A stretch of 64,000 nucleotides of DNA from Persicaria tinctoria. Its lineage: Eukaryota > Streptophyta > Magnoliopsida > Caryophyllales > Polygonaceae. Numbering within the stretch: the first letter of the stretch is position 1; the number at the start of each line of letters is the position of its first letter. Under the pieces are notes generated by a model, which saw only the letters and a list, made by a program, of their open reading frames with translations, did not search any database and was not told where the DNA came from. Made by a program: the position numbers and the translations under genes. The stretch covers positions 50,872,314 to 50,936,313 of the forward strand of contig JBANSL010000003.1 in the NCBI GenBank assembly GCA_037127255.1, written 5' to 3'. Positions 1 through 11,097 of the stretch are shown in pieces.

Positions 1-2
1 TT

Positions 3-1451
3 AAAGTTCCCAGTGGATATTCTTCAAACATTAGAAGTCTTGTTTCGATGAATGATTTGAAACTTGTGGGCCTAAAATCTCATGATTGTCATATTTTAAT
101 GCAAGAGTTTTTGCCAATAGCTCTACGCCCTATTCTGCCGAAGCATGTTCGATTTACAATCATTAGATTATGTTTGTTCTTCAAAGCAAATTGCAGCAAA
201 GTGATCGATGTGGCTCATCTACAATCATTACAAGATGATATAGTTATTACTCTTTGCAAGCTTCCGATGTATTTTCTTCCGTCATTGTTTGATATCATGG
301 TCCATTTGGTTGTTCATCTAGTCAGGGAGGTTAGACTCTGTGGTCCAGTTTATTTGAGATGGATGTACCCTTTTGAAAGGTACATGAAAGTGTTGAAGAG
401 TTACGTTATGAATAAAAACCGTCCAGAGGGATCGATTGTTCAGCGTTACATCACTGAAGAGGCAATTGAGTTCTGTAGAGAATACTTATCTAACGTTGAA
501 GCCATTGGTCTTCCTAAATCTCGGCGATTAGATGTAGTGGAAGGAGAAGGGATTACGGGAGCTAAACTAGTGGTCATTACCCGTGCTACACTAAATCAAG
601 CACATCTTTATGTCCTTCATAATGATGTTGAAGTGTCACCATATGAAGAGGAGCACAAGGGTATTTTGAGACAGCAAAATCGGAGTAGAAATGAAAATTG
701 GATTGTGAATGAACACAATCGCACTTTTGTACCATGGTTCGAGGAGAAGATATCGGCTGAATTACAGATAGGTGGGAATTCTATATCTGATCATTTGAGA
801 TGGTTATCCTATGGCCCTAAGACTGAGGCTGTTCATTTCAGCTCATATATAACCAATGGTTATACATTCTACACAAAGGAGCATGATAGTAAAAGCCCGA
901 TGCAGAACAGTGGTGTCACTCTTACGGCAGAATCACTCCATGTGTCGAGCTCGAAGGACAAAAATCCAATATATGCAGGCATGCAATATTATGGGGTGAT
1001 TGAAAAGATTTTTGAGCTAGATTATACAACATTCCGAGTGGCAATATTTGATTGTCAGTGGGTCGACAATAATAGTGCAATAAAAGTTGACGAGTTAGGT
1101 TTCACTCTTGTGGACCTTAATAGGTATGTTCATAAAGAAGATCCATTTATATTTGCATCACAGGCAAAGCAAGTGTTCTACGTTAAAGATCCGTCCGACA
1201 ATAAGTGGTCTGTTGTTATAGCATCAAGAAGACGATTCTCAAGTGATGACCTTGAAAATGAAGATGAAGATATTAGTGACACAATTGTCGCTCCTTCGTT
1301 CCCGAGTATGGGTGATGATAATATTGATCAAGAGTTTTATGCACGGGAGGATCACGATGAAGGGATGTTTGTTGAAGACTTGAATGTGGAACCTGGTACT
1401 CGAGCAAAGAAACGTCGTCGTGTTGATAACACCACGAAGAAAACGGGATGA
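3..1451 (+). CDS. CACTA transposase (TNP2 type), C-terminal part with DUF4218 and DUF4216-like regions
   Basis: The reading frame is already open at the left edge, before the first ATG at 48, so this is the 3' part of a larger transposase gene. The first ~160 residues contain the DUF4218 hallmarks of TNP2 proteins (SHDCHILMQEFLPIALR, and YLRWMYPFERYMKVLKSYV). Around residues 300-400 there is a DUF4216-like block (YYGVIEKIFELDY, FDCQW, GFTLVDLNR, FIFASQAKQVFYV). The tail is acidic, then basic (AKKRRRV), which looks like a nuclear localisation signal. The catalytic DDE part lies upstream, outside the window. TNP2 acts in the nucleus and cuts the CACTA ends. No stop or frameshift is visible in the 1.4 kb seen. 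The gene ends at TGA 1449-1451. Confidence 0.88.
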   Translation, partial: KVPSGYSSNIRSLVSMNDLKLVGLKSHDCHILMQEFLPIALRPILPKHVRFTIIRLCLFFKANCSKVIDVAHLQSLQDDIVITLCKLPMYFLPSLFDIMVHLVVHLVREVRLCGPVYLRWMYPFERYMKVLKSYVMNKNRPEGSIVQRYITEEAIEFCREYLSNVEAIGLPKSRRLDVVEGEGITGAKLVVITRATLNQAHLYVLHNDVEVSPYEEEHKGILRQQNRSRNENWIVNEHNRTFVPWFEEKISAELQIGGNSISDHLRWLSYGPKTEAVHFSSYITNGYTFYTKEHDSKSPMQNSGVTLTAESLHVSSSKDKNPIYAGMQYYGVIEKIFELDYTTFRVAIFDCQWVDNNSAIKVDELGFTLVDLNRYVHKEDPFIFASQAKQVFYVKDPSDNKWSVVIASRRRFSSDDLENEDEDISDTIVAPSFPSMGDDNIDQEFYAREDHDEGMFVEDLNVEPGTRAKKRRRVDNTTKKTG

Positions 1452-2017
1452 CTTCTTTATGGGAAGTTCTTTATCCTAGATACAATAGACTTCTGCTTAT
1501 GTACAAATCAATTTACATTATATTTCTTTTTGTTACAAGTAATAAAAATAATTAGGAAGTAAATGTTGTTTGGTTATTTATTAAATTATAGGAGGAGTAA
1601 AGGGTGTATAAGATCATTTTGATTCTCACTTGAAATAAAAAAGCAACTTATTTTTCTGAATATAAAGCAACTTATTTTTATAAATATACATCAACTAAAT
1701 ATACAATAACTGCAGATTCGTTCATAAAACAGAAGTATATTCAGAATTTCTTATGCAGTAAAAAAAACATATTGAAGTATAAGAAATTCAGAAGACAAAA
1801 GAAGGTTTGTTTTGGCTGACTTCATTTCTGTTCTATCCAGTTCATTGTCTTCATTGGCTTATTTTTGTTGGTGAATTCATTCTGTTCTAGTTAGTTTGTG
1901 GCACAAAGAAATATTATGTTCATGTCTTCCTTTTCATAATTTTCATGTCTTCAAAATATGCTATCTGTTTACAGTAGGTTTTTTTTTGCTTGAATCAGAT
2001 AAAAAAAATCGACGTCT
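1452..2017 (+). other. Intergenic spacer between the two CACTA-1 genes
   Basis: This is AT-rich sequence between the transposase stop and the ATG of the second gene. I see no coding exon. It presumably holds the transposase 3' UTR and the leader of the next gene. Confidence 0.5.
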
Positions 2018-2402
2018 ATGGCACCCTCAAGTGTAAATGCTAATGACAGCTCAAGTGATGAAGAAGATACGAATAAGATCAAACGAGGGCGCACTCTTTT
2101 ATCAAAGGTGATGAGACAAAAAGACAAGGGCCAAAAGTTTAAGCTCCAATGGAATGCTAGAGGACAAACAATCAGAGAGAATAGTGCAAACTTCAAGAGC
2201 TACATTGGAATGTGTACCCGTTGTCGGGTCAGCATCAATATTCAGCGTTGGGAACAAGTTCCGGACCATATTAAAGAAGCTATATGGATAGATGTCTCGG
2301 TAAATTCTTTTACAATCTTACTCTATTTTATGATCACAAGGTGTTGGTGCTTCTTTTATAGCTGATTTGATGATGTATGCCTTTACCTAGCTAACTACTT
2401 GG

Positions 2403-2542
2403 TGTATCTGCTTGACTGATCCTAAAAATCAGTGTTGCTGTGTTTTTCTGTTCCAGAAATTTTGTGGTTTTTTTTTATTCCTTTCGGATAGCTGTATCTG
2501 CTTGACTGATCCTAAAAATCAGTGTTGCTGTGTTTTTCTGTT
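2403..2542 (+). repeat. Imperfect tandem duplication in an intron of the CACTA-1 second gene
   Basis: The segment TGTATCTGCTTGACTGATCC and about 30 bases following it occur at about 2403 and again at about 2494, a spacing of roughly 91 bp. It lies in the intron after exon 1 and has no coding content. Confidence 0.75.
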
Positions 2543-4739
2543 TCTTTCCATTTTGTGTATGTGGGTCAGTAGTTTCCTATAAAGGATCTTTCATTTGGTT
2601 TCCCCTTATGATCCCTTTATATTCTATGATTAACTGATCGTTTTTTTGTTTCTTTCAATTTTGTGTCTGTGGGCAACTGTGTCTTTGATGATGTTTGTTT
2701 CTTGGGCGGTTCGGATTGTTGATCCCCCTACCACTGATTTTGAGTTCTGGAAGTTCCTTATAATGCCCATGAGTTTAAATTCTTCAAGCAAATCCAACGT
2801 GTTCAATTGGGATTACTTCATTGAAATTAGGGAGCTGCTCAATGTTGCACGAGTGTATATTCCTTAGGTTTGTTTCCCCTTTGAATATAATACCTTTTAT
2901 GTATTGGTTTCACTTCTAGGGCGTGTATGATGTTCCAGAGCATAAGAAATCTTGGCTCTTGAGTAATGCCAATAGGATGTGGAGGGATTTTAAAAGTAAA
3001 TTAGGCAAGAGGTTTATGTTTGATGAGAAAAAAAACATCAATCCACATCCTCCAGAAAACTACTCATTCATTGATTAAGAAATGTGGGACAAATTCGTGA
3101 AGACTAGACAAAGTGATGCATTCAAGGTATTTATATTTGTGAAAGTTTATATTCATTTTAAGCTAAACATGCTATTTGTTAATTATGGGCATTCTTTTTT
3201 TATTTCATTAGGAGGAAAGTGACAAACATCGGGCAATTGCAAGAAACAACCAGTATGTATATAGAGCAGCTCGTACAGGATATACAGGCGTTGAAGATGC
3301 GATGGTACAAATAAACAAGAAGTATGTGATTATCTTTGCTTTCCAACACCATTATGATATAATGAAATGTACTTGGTGCAACTTTTAGAAGAACAAAAAG
3401 AAGCACAAAAAGAACAAAATGGCTCTCAAGAGCCTGTGGCAATATCATCCTCAACTACTGTACCACGCCATAAGTTGTGGAAAAAGGCTAGGACAACTAA
3501 GGACGGGAAAATGGATGATCATGTTAGGAAAAAAGTGGAGCAAATGGTAATTTCTCTATTAATTTTAGTATATGAAATGTGGTTGTGTTTTATTTTGTGA
3601 ACTCCTAACATGTTAATATTATTGTAGGAGGAGATAGAAGAACAAGTGACTAAAGGGGAAATTGTATTAAATGGACGGGAAGACATATTATCTACTGCCT
3701 TAGAAAAGAAAGATCATCCTGGTCGTGTTGTTGGTGTGGGGGCAGGTGTGACTATCACCGACTTTTGGGGTAAACATAATGCTACAGCTCCAAGTGAAGA
3801 GAATGAAAAAATGAAAAAGATGGAAGCTGAGCTCTTAATGTTGAAGGAGATGGTGTTACAGTTGAGAAAGAACGATCGACAGATACATCACCATGAAGCT
3901 GAAATCCCAAGTGAAAAGGACAGTTGTGCAACCATCATTTTTCCAGAGGTAATTCTAATCTACAAATTTATCAACCTGGATCCAATATCAGACGTTATGA
4001 GATTTTATGCAATATATTATTTTTCATCATTACTAATTCAACATAGGGTTGGAGTCAATGTAAGCTAGCCTCTGCAGAACCAGACAATCCAATTGTGGCA
4101 ACGGGAAAAGTGTATACCTCGGGGGAAACGGAGGATGTGTTGATTCAAGGTAAGCCAATGAAACCTGGCCACAAGAAAGTATCTGTCTTTGATGTTATTG
4201 TGGCTGAAGCCCCATTGCCGGTACCTACAAGCGATGCCTCCGTTGTAGCTGAAGCTATAGAGGGTTTTGTTGAATGGCCACAAAATCTAATTTTTCTTCA
4301 TGAGGTAAATACACTAGGTACCATTTATTCAAAATTTAATTATTTCTCATATTCTATCAATTACTTATATCATCTTTTAATCTTGAAGGGAATACAATCA
4401 AAAAAATTTACAAAGAAGATTGACCACCAAGATGTACCCTCTGAATCACCTGACCACACAAATAAGAGGGGGAAAAGGAAGGTAGGTCATGAAGAAGTAA
4501 CCACAAAGCAAAGAGCCAAGCTTACCACCCCCACAACGAACATGATGCATATAATGCCTAGTGAAGAAGATTGTTGTGCAGCCATGATTTTTCCAGAGGT
4601 AACTTATCCAAATTTTATCCCTTTACCTAGACCTTATCTGTAGGTTTATTAGATGATCGTTTCTGAGAAGTTCACTCTACTTATATCCCTAGAAAATATT
4701 TTTAAGTTGATTCAGAATTAAAAATAGACGGTCCTTAAG

Positions 4740-5040
4740 TAGTAACAGGTACAATTCCAGATTTTTAAATCTGTAATTAACAGATTATATATTAAATATG
4801 AATTACATATTTTAAAATTACAGATTTACAGATTTTTAATTTACATATTTTTAAATTACAGATTTTAGTTTACAGCTTCTTAAATCTATAAGATTTACAT
4901 ATTACAAGTAAAATTACAGATTATAAATTGTAGATTTTTATTTACAGTTTTTAGTTTACAGATTTACAGATTTTGAAATTTCAGATTTTAGTTTACAGCT
5001 TATACAGATTTCATATTATATAATTTACAGATTTTAGAAA
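4740..5040. repeat. AT-rich ACAGATTT/AATCTGTA array in a CACTA-1 intron
   Basis: Degenerate repeats of ACAGATTTTTAA, AAATCTGTAA and TTTACAGATT occur in both orientations and can pair with each other. The same type of array recurs at 5990-6330 in the next duplicated unit and, independently, in the hAT element at 14790-15345. Confidence 0.75.
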
Positions 5041-5989
5041 ATGTTTTGAGTTTATATTCACTCTACTTGATATCCTTAGAAAATGTTTTGAGTTTGAATC
5101 ATAATTAAAAATAGAAAGTCCTTAAATGTTATAAGCTCTTTATTGGATGTAGGGTTGGAGTCAATGTAACCTAGCCTCTGCAGAACCATACAATCCAATT
5201 GTGGCAACGGGAAAAGTATATACCCCGGGGGAAATGGAGGATGTGTTGATTCACGGTAAGCCAATGAAACCCGGCCACAAGAAAGTCAATGTCCTCGTTG
5301 CTCTTAGGGCCGAAGCGCCAGTGCCGGTACCTACAAGCGAAGTCTCCATTGTAGCTGATGCTATAGAGGGTTTTGTTGAGTGGCCACAAAATCTAATATT
5401 TCTTCATGAGGTAAAGACACTAGGTACCATTTATTAAAAATGTAATTGTTTCTTATATTCTATCAATTACTTATATCATCTTTTAATCTTGAAGGGAATA
5501 CAATCAAAAAAGATTTCAAAGAAGATCGACCACAGTGATCCACCCTTTGATTCATCTGACCTCACAAATAAGAAGGGAAAAAAGAAGGTACGTTGTGATG
5601 AAGTAACCATAAAAAAAAAGAGCCAAGCTTACCACCCTCCCAACGAACATGATGCATATAATGCCTAGTGGAAAGGATAGTTGTGCAAGTATCATTTTTC
5701 CGGAGGTAACTCTATCCAAATTTTATCTCTTTACCTGGACGTACCTTTTTCGTAGCTTTAGTAGATGAATATCCTTCCCTGCCCTTTTATATGTTTTTTT
5801 TCTTTATGGTTTTATTTAGTCTATAAACATCTCAAATCGTCATCGATGTTACAATTAGGTCTGAATATTCTTCCCTGCCCTTTAATTTTTTTTCTTCCGG
5901 CTTTCTCCTGTTAAAATGGTTTCTTAACCATTGAGTGCAGATTTGTGTTTACATTTGCTGTTTAAAAATGTGGTTTAGAAATCATGCCT

Positions 5990-6330
5990 TAACAGATTAT
6001 ATAATAGTTTATTCCAGATTTTTCAATCTGTAAGTAAGTAGTAACAGATTATAAGTTACAGATACAATTCCAGGTTTTTCAATCTGTAATTACAGATTAT
6101 AAATTACAGATACAATTACAGATTTTTCAATCTGTAAGTAAGTAAGTAGTAACAGATTTTTCAATCTGTAAGTAAGTAGTAACAGGTACAATTCCAGATT
6201 TTTAAATCTGTAATTAACAGATTATAAATTACATATGAATTACAGATTTACAGATTTTTAATTTATAGATTTTTAAATTACAGATTTTAGTTTACAGCTT
6301 ATACAGATTTCATATTATATAATTTACATA
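5990..6330. repeat. Second AT-rich ACAGATT/AATCTGTAA array in CACTA-1
   Basis: Repeats of AATCTGTAAGTAAGTAG, TTTTTCAATCTGTAA and ACAGATTATAAATTACAG are arranged as overlapping inverted and direct copies. It occupies the intron upstream of the third DUF8039-like exon and is longer than its counterpart at 4740-5040. Confidence 0.75.
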
Positions 6331-7344
6331 TTTTAGAAAATGTTTTGAGTTTATATTCACTCTACTTGATATCCCTAGAAAATGTTTTGAGTTTGAATCA
6401 TAATTAAAAATAGAAAGTCCTTAAATGTTATAAGCTCTTTATTGGATGTAGGGTTGGAGGCAATGTAAGCTAGCCTCTGCAGAACCAGACAATCCAATTG
6501 TGGCAACGGGAAAAGTATATACTCAGGGGGGAACGGATAATGTGTTGATTCACGGTAAGCCAATGAAACCCGGCCACAAGAAAGTCAATGTCCTCGTTGC
6601 TCTTAGGGCCGAGGCGCCAGTGCCGGTACCTACAAGCGAGGTCTCGATTGTAGCTGATGCTATAGAGGGTTTTGTTGAATGGCCACAAAATCTAATTTTT
6701 CTTCATGAGGTAAATACACTTTTATTCAAATTTTAATTACTTCTCATATTCTATCAATTACTTATGTAATCTTTTAATCTTGAAGGGAATACAATCAAAA
6801 AAAATTACAAAGAAGATTGACCCCCAAGATGTACCCTCTGAATCATCTGATACGACAAATCATAGGGAAAAAGAGAAGGTACATTGTGATGAACTAACCA
6901 CAAAACAAAGAGCCAAGCTTAGTACTCCCACGATGAACATGATGCATATAATTGCGAAAAATATGGATTGTACAATTTCAATTCCACTTCCTAAAGATAT
7001 TGTAGTTGAGGGGATGATATGGATCACTAAGGAACAGGTCTTTCAATGGGTTTTTCAAGAGGAAATCCAAGCATCCCATATATCTGTATATATTGGGTAA
7101 GCTGATTACATGTTGGTCATAAGTTTTTTGGTTTTCATTATTTTAAGACCGTGTTAAAACTAGGGAACTATATCTATGTGCTAGGTATTTGGTTGGGTAT
7201 TTGCAGGAAAAGAAGCTAGATAGATTTGGCTTTCTGTGCCCGCATAGTATTTCCGACATTCCAATTGAACTTTGAACTACTGAATCAAAGGAGCGTCTAA
7301 TGGATCTAAAAGAAGAGAAATCAAAGGAGTGTCTAATGGAGCTG

Positions 7345-8544
7345 AAAGAAGAGCGCTCAAATGTGCGGGCACGATATATTGCTGATGCAATGGGAAAAGC
7401 TTCGATGTATCAAATGTTTTTTGCTCCATATAATACCGGGTGAGTATTGATCTTTTTATCCTCGTTTAGAATAAGTATAAATGATAAAAATATGATTTAA
7501 TTTATGCAATGTAGTTGATAATTATATATGTCATTGTAATCTAGGAGGCATTGGATGCTTGCTGTTATTTATCCTTATGCACAAACGGTATTTTGGCTTG
7601 ACTCAACTCCTATTTGTAGTGGTGAACGTAAAGTAATTAAAGCTGACATTAAACATGTTATTGATATGTAAGTTCTTTATTACTTATTAGTTTATTTATT
7701 TATTTATGGATATAGCATCATGATTTTGATAATTTCTTCATCATCTTTAATTCAACTAGAGCTTTGAAAATTTGGATTGCTAAATCGAAGCTAAACAAAT
7801 CCCACTCGGCAACCAAGTGGCATGTGTTCGGGTTTGAGTAGTAAGAGTACGCTTTAAGTTTTCTTAGTTTATCAACCATTGTCAATTCATACATATTTGG
7901 TTTCTTTTATAACTCCTTTTTTTATTTTGTAGTGTCCTTCTCAAACAAATGCAATTGATTGTGGATATTATGTTATTCGATTCATGTGGGAGATCATCAC
8001 TAAGGACTCTCTTCCGAGAAAGGTAAATATTATATTACCTTTGTATATTTCATCCATATTGTCACTTTTGTTTGAGTTTTAAAAGACAATCCATGTAATT
8101 GGATTTGGTATAGCATTATGTATCTGCCTAAAATCACGTCAAACGGTAAATTGCCTAATAGCAATTGTTCTGTTGAAAAATGTGAGACCCGATTTGAAGA
8201 TTATGGATAATAGTTTCAATATTAATTGACAAGGTATCCACTCAAGTGATATTTTTAAAAATTAATTCCACCTTTAAAATCTAGAGAGCTACTTAAGTCA
8301 TTGGTATGTCAGGGCACAGCCCGCCCAATGATAATTCTAGGTGGTTGAGTCGAGATCATTGGGCAAATACGAACAGATTTAGCTTATTTATTTACTTTTG
8401 CAATTTATTTACACTCTAATTTAACTTATTTATTTACTTTTGCAGGTTTATATGCCAATCGTTGAGTCGGTACCACATTATAATCAGATCATGTTAGATG
8501 AGATTCGAGATCAATGGGCAACTTTTGTGCAACAATTCATGTAG
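7345..8544 (+). CDS. Ulp1-like (C48) cysteine protease exons of the CACTA-1 second gene
   Basis: Exons at about 7345-7440, 7543-7668, 7759-7838, 7933-8022 and 8446-8544 together form a Ulp1/SENP-type fold. Visible catalytic positions are the histidine in RRHWMLAVIYP, the aspartate in FWLDSTP and the cysteine in NAIDCGYYVIRFMWEI. The gene ends with a TAG at 8542-8544. Ulp1 proteases cleave SUMO from conjugates; in transposons the role is unproven, but such domains recur in plant CACTA and MULE proteins. All three catalytic residues are present, although the gene upstream carries a stop. The 400-bp last intron may hold foreign sequence. Confidence 0.78.
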
Positions 8545-8779
8545 CATGTCTGGACAAATCATAGGGTAGGGTAATCTAGATTGTGTTTTATTAATCAAAT
8601 ATTGTCGTTGATACTATATTTTCTTTTCCATTACTAGCTAATGTATGTTAAATGATATTTTTTCCATTACTAGCTAATATATATATTTATTTATATACAT
8701 GAGCTCTTTCATATTTATTTATATAATTATAGCTACCTCGGCTCACAAATTTACGATGGGCTATGGTTCGATTTTACTT

Positions 8780-9182
8780 CGGTTTTACAATTTACCACGG
8801 TTCAAAACCAAATACCACAATACATATTTACTTCGGTTGAAAACATAATTACCACGGTTCAAAATATTTACCACATGACCTATTTACCACGGTTCCCACT
8901 TTTACCACGGTTCCACAAGCCTAGCACTACGAATAAATTTACCACGGGTGTGTTGTTTTACCACGGTTCAACATATTTACCACGCGACATATTTACCACG
9001 GTTCTCATATTTACCACGGTTCCAAAAGCCTACCACTTCGACCACATTTACCACGGGTGGCTATTTTACCACGGTTATACTGACGTGGTAAACAGATTTA
9101 CTAAAGCCACTTTTACCACGGTTCTGAACCGAGGTAAACTTTGCACACGGAACCGAGGTAAAACCGGCTTTCTCTACTAGTG
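8780..9182. repeat. CACTA-1 right subterminal repeat array and terminus
   Basis: More than ten copies of TTTACCACGGTT or close variants are packed into 400 bp, with inverted copies (AACCGAGGTAAA) next to the end. The array stops at TCTCTACTAGTG (9171-9182), whose reverse complement begins with CACTA. Such arrays are the binding sites of TNPA-type proteins in En/Spm elements. Confidence 0.88.
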
Positions 9183-9962
9183 TACCCGTTGTCCCCAGGG
9201 CGGTAGAGCCCCGCCGACTGCACATCCACCTAGACTTCCTGCAGCTCCTCAGCCGCCACTGCTGACTTAACCCCAGGGTCAGGGGCGAGGAGATGTTTCT
9301 GGTATAGGTCGAGGAGGAGGTAGAGGAGGTAGAGGTTACGATCATGGAGGCATAGGGCTGTCAGGGCTAGGTCAGGGTAGAGGTTCGTCATCTGCAAGAC
9401 CATCAAGGTCCGAGTATGATCGTGGCCAGAGTTCCGGAGGCCGATGACCAACATTACCCCCACCGCCCCGCGTGTTCCAGATGAGAGCTGATGACCGTAC
9501 TGCCCCTACTTCCGCAGGTACTATACATTTCCATGATGAGTGCTTGTCTATATTGTTTGACACTGTGCTACTCACTGCTTCAGAGCAGAGGCGTGCGTTG
9601 CTAGGCTGAGCCCGAGCTGCATGAGTGGTTTACCCCTTACTATTGGTCTACTTGACGGGGCAAAGGTTAGGACGAGTCGGGATATTTTAGGGTGCCCTAT
9701 CCATAAAGGTGAGCGTGAGTGGCCAACCGACCTTATTGTCATGCCATTGAGGATGAATGATCTCATTTTGGGTATGGATTTCATGGACCACTATGGAGCG
9801 ATTATTGATCTGAGGACGAGGACGGTGTCCATCTTGGCAGATGACAGGACTGAGCACCGGGTTTGGGGGACTGACCCCAAGGGGAACGGGGCGCTCATTA
9901 GTGTAGTCAGAGTCGCCAGACTTCTAGATCGGGGATGCATCGGGTATTGGTGTTACGCTTAA
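9183..9962 (+). pseudogene. Gypsy gag tail and aspartic protease remnant
   Basis: The first 270 bases encode a Pro/Gly/Arg-rich gag tail (GRGGGRGGRGYDHGG) with stops. A protease region follows: TSAGTIHFHDE, then LFDT at about 9556-9567, where the active-site Gly is lost by a frame change, then LPLTIGLLDG and DLILGMDFMDHYGAIIDLRTR. The motif GTIxxHDE...LFDTG...ILGMDWL is typical of Tekay-like proteases. The polyprotein normally processes itself in virus-like particles. The piece is inactive because of the lost DTG motif and stops. Confidence 0.72.
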
Positions 9963-9965
9963 GAG

Positions 9966-11097
9966 GTGGATCACACACATCCCAGCTTGTCAAATGTCCC
10001 TGTTGTCAAAGACTTCGCAGATGTGTTTCCAGAGGAGCTACTGAGACTTCCCTCGCCGAGAGAGGTTGACTTTGGGTTCGAACTAGACCCAGGCACCAGA
10101 CCTATTTCATGAGTCCCTTACCGCATGGCATCGACGGAGATGGCGGAGCTGAATGCTTAGTTCGAGAAGCTAGCCGAGAAGGGTTACATCAGGCCTAGTG
10201 CATCACCTTGCGGAGCACCAGTGTTGTTCGTCAAGAAGAAGAACGGGTCATTGAGGCTATGCATCGATTATCACCAGCTGATTGATTTGAGGTCGGGTTA
10301 TCACCAGCTGAGAGTGAAGCTACAGGATGTCTAGAAGACCGTTTCCAAGACTCGTTATGGCCACTACGAGTTCGTGGTCATGCCGTTTCGGCTGACCAAT
10401 GCACCAGCTGCTTTCATGGAGCTCATGAGCCGCGTGTTCATTGACTACCTGGACAGATTCGTCGTCGTCTTCATAGATGACATTTTAGTCTACTCGAGGA
10501 GTAGAGAGGAGCACGAGGAGAATTTGAGGATTGTGCTCGAGGCGCTGAGGAAGCGTCAGCTGTATGGGAAATACAACAAGTGTGAGTTCTGGATCACAGA
10601 GGTGGCTTTCTTAGGCCATGTGATTTCAGCTGAGGGAGTCGCCGTGGATCCGGCGAAGATTGATACTATCATTGCTTGGGAGGTGCCCAAGAACGTCAAG
10701 GACATCCGCTCGTTTCTAGGATTGGCCAGTTACTACAGGAGATTCGTCCCGGGTTTCTCGAGCATTGCTAGGCCGATGACGCAACTGTTGAGGAAGGATG
10801 TTCCTTTTAAGTGGAGTGTGGAGTGTCAGGCCAGCTTTGAGCTTCTGAAGGAGAAGTTGACGACCGCCCCAGTACTAGCGTTGCCAGAAGGGACAGGGGA
10901 CTTCGTCGTCTACGCAAACGCTTCGCGTTCTGGCTTGGGATGTGTTATGCATCAGAGAGACCGGGTCATCGCTTATGGTTCACACCAGTTGAAGCATTTA
11001 GAGGTGTCCTATCCCGTTCATGACTTGGAGTTGGTAGCTGTAGTTCAGCTCTAAAGAGTTGGAGGTACTACCTGTACGGCTCTTCATGCAAGGTGAT
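9966..11097 (+). pseudogene. Gypsy reverse transcriptase and partial RNase H
   Basis: The RT reads [34 protein letters not shown], then [27 protein letters not shown] and the catalytic box [11 protein letters not shown], followed by the thumb motifs FLGHVIS and [14 protein letters not shown]. RNase H begins with [13 protein letters not shown]. Between RLCIDY and DLRSGY about 30 codons are missing, and there are stops before it. The frame ends in the YYLYGSSCK region, where the LTR-A1 nest begins at 11098. The rest of RNase H is found at 30700. This was a normal RT gene now cut in two. Confidence 0.85.

Larger units (their letters stand above)
4047..6950 (+). repeat. Threefold tandem duplication of a DUF8039-like exon plus its follower exon
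   Basis: Units start at 4047, 5151 and 6450, each with GGTTGGAG followed by CAATGTAA. Each unit encodes an exon running from VATGKVYT through GKPMKPGHKK, PVPTS and EGFVEWPQNLIFLHE, then GTA-type donors. A follower exon (GIQSKK, then TKQRAKL and NMMHI) sits about 100 bp further on at about 4389, 5495 and 6786. The pattern VATGKVY, GKP, PVPT, FVEWP matches the DUF8039 family found in plant CACTA-associated proteins. Unit lengths are about 1.1 and 1.3 kb; they differ mainly by AT-rich intron sequence. Copy 2 has a frame-disturbing A-run near 5610. Tandem duplication of whole exon-intron units is the simplest explanation. Confidence 0.85.
2018..8544 (+). pseudogene. CACTA-1 second gene: Ptta/En/Spm domain, triplicated DUF8039-like exon, Ulp1-like protease
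   Basis: This is a multi-exon gene. Exon 1 (2018-2299, donor GTAAAT) begins with an acidic/basic leader. Exon 2 (2920-3126) and exon 3 (3212-about 3321) carry the plant transposase Ptta/En/Spm (Transposase_24) pattern: KKSWLLSNANRMWRDFKSKL, then SDKHRAIARNNQ. Exons at about 3389-3546 and 3628-3947 add Q/E/K-rich coiled-coil sequence. The block then contains three tandem copies of a DUF8039-like exon and its follower exon, a linker with a duplicated coiled coil (7280-7363), and a Ulp1-type C48 peptidase. TNPA-like proteins of CACTA elements bind subterminal repeats; Ulp1 fusions are known in some plant CACTA and MULE elements. An in-frame TAA at 3076-3078 interrupts exon 2, and the exon 3/4 junction is out of phase as I can place it. 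I therefore call it a pseudogene. Confidence 0.75.
1..9182 (+). mobile_element. CACTA (En/Spm) DNA transposon CACTA-1, left end outside window
   Basis: The element enters from the left edge and ends at 9182 with TAGTG, the reverse complement of CACTA. It contains a TNP2-type transposase C-terminus (3-1451), a second multi-exon gene (2018-8544) and a subterminal array of TTTACCACGG-type repeats (8780-9182). This gene pair and repeat layout is the standard organisation of autonomous plant CACTA elements. The sequence right of 9182 is a Ty3/gypsy gag/protease region, so the element probably jumped into that retrotransposon. The 3-bp target duplication would be TAC at 9183-9185, but the left copy cannot be seen. 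Both genes look damaged, so the element is probably no longer autonomous. Confidence 0.85.

Noticed and set aside
9061..9575. Minus-strand ORFs over the CACTA-1/gypsy junction
   Set aside because: They cross the transposon border and are the antisense of gag/protease sequence.
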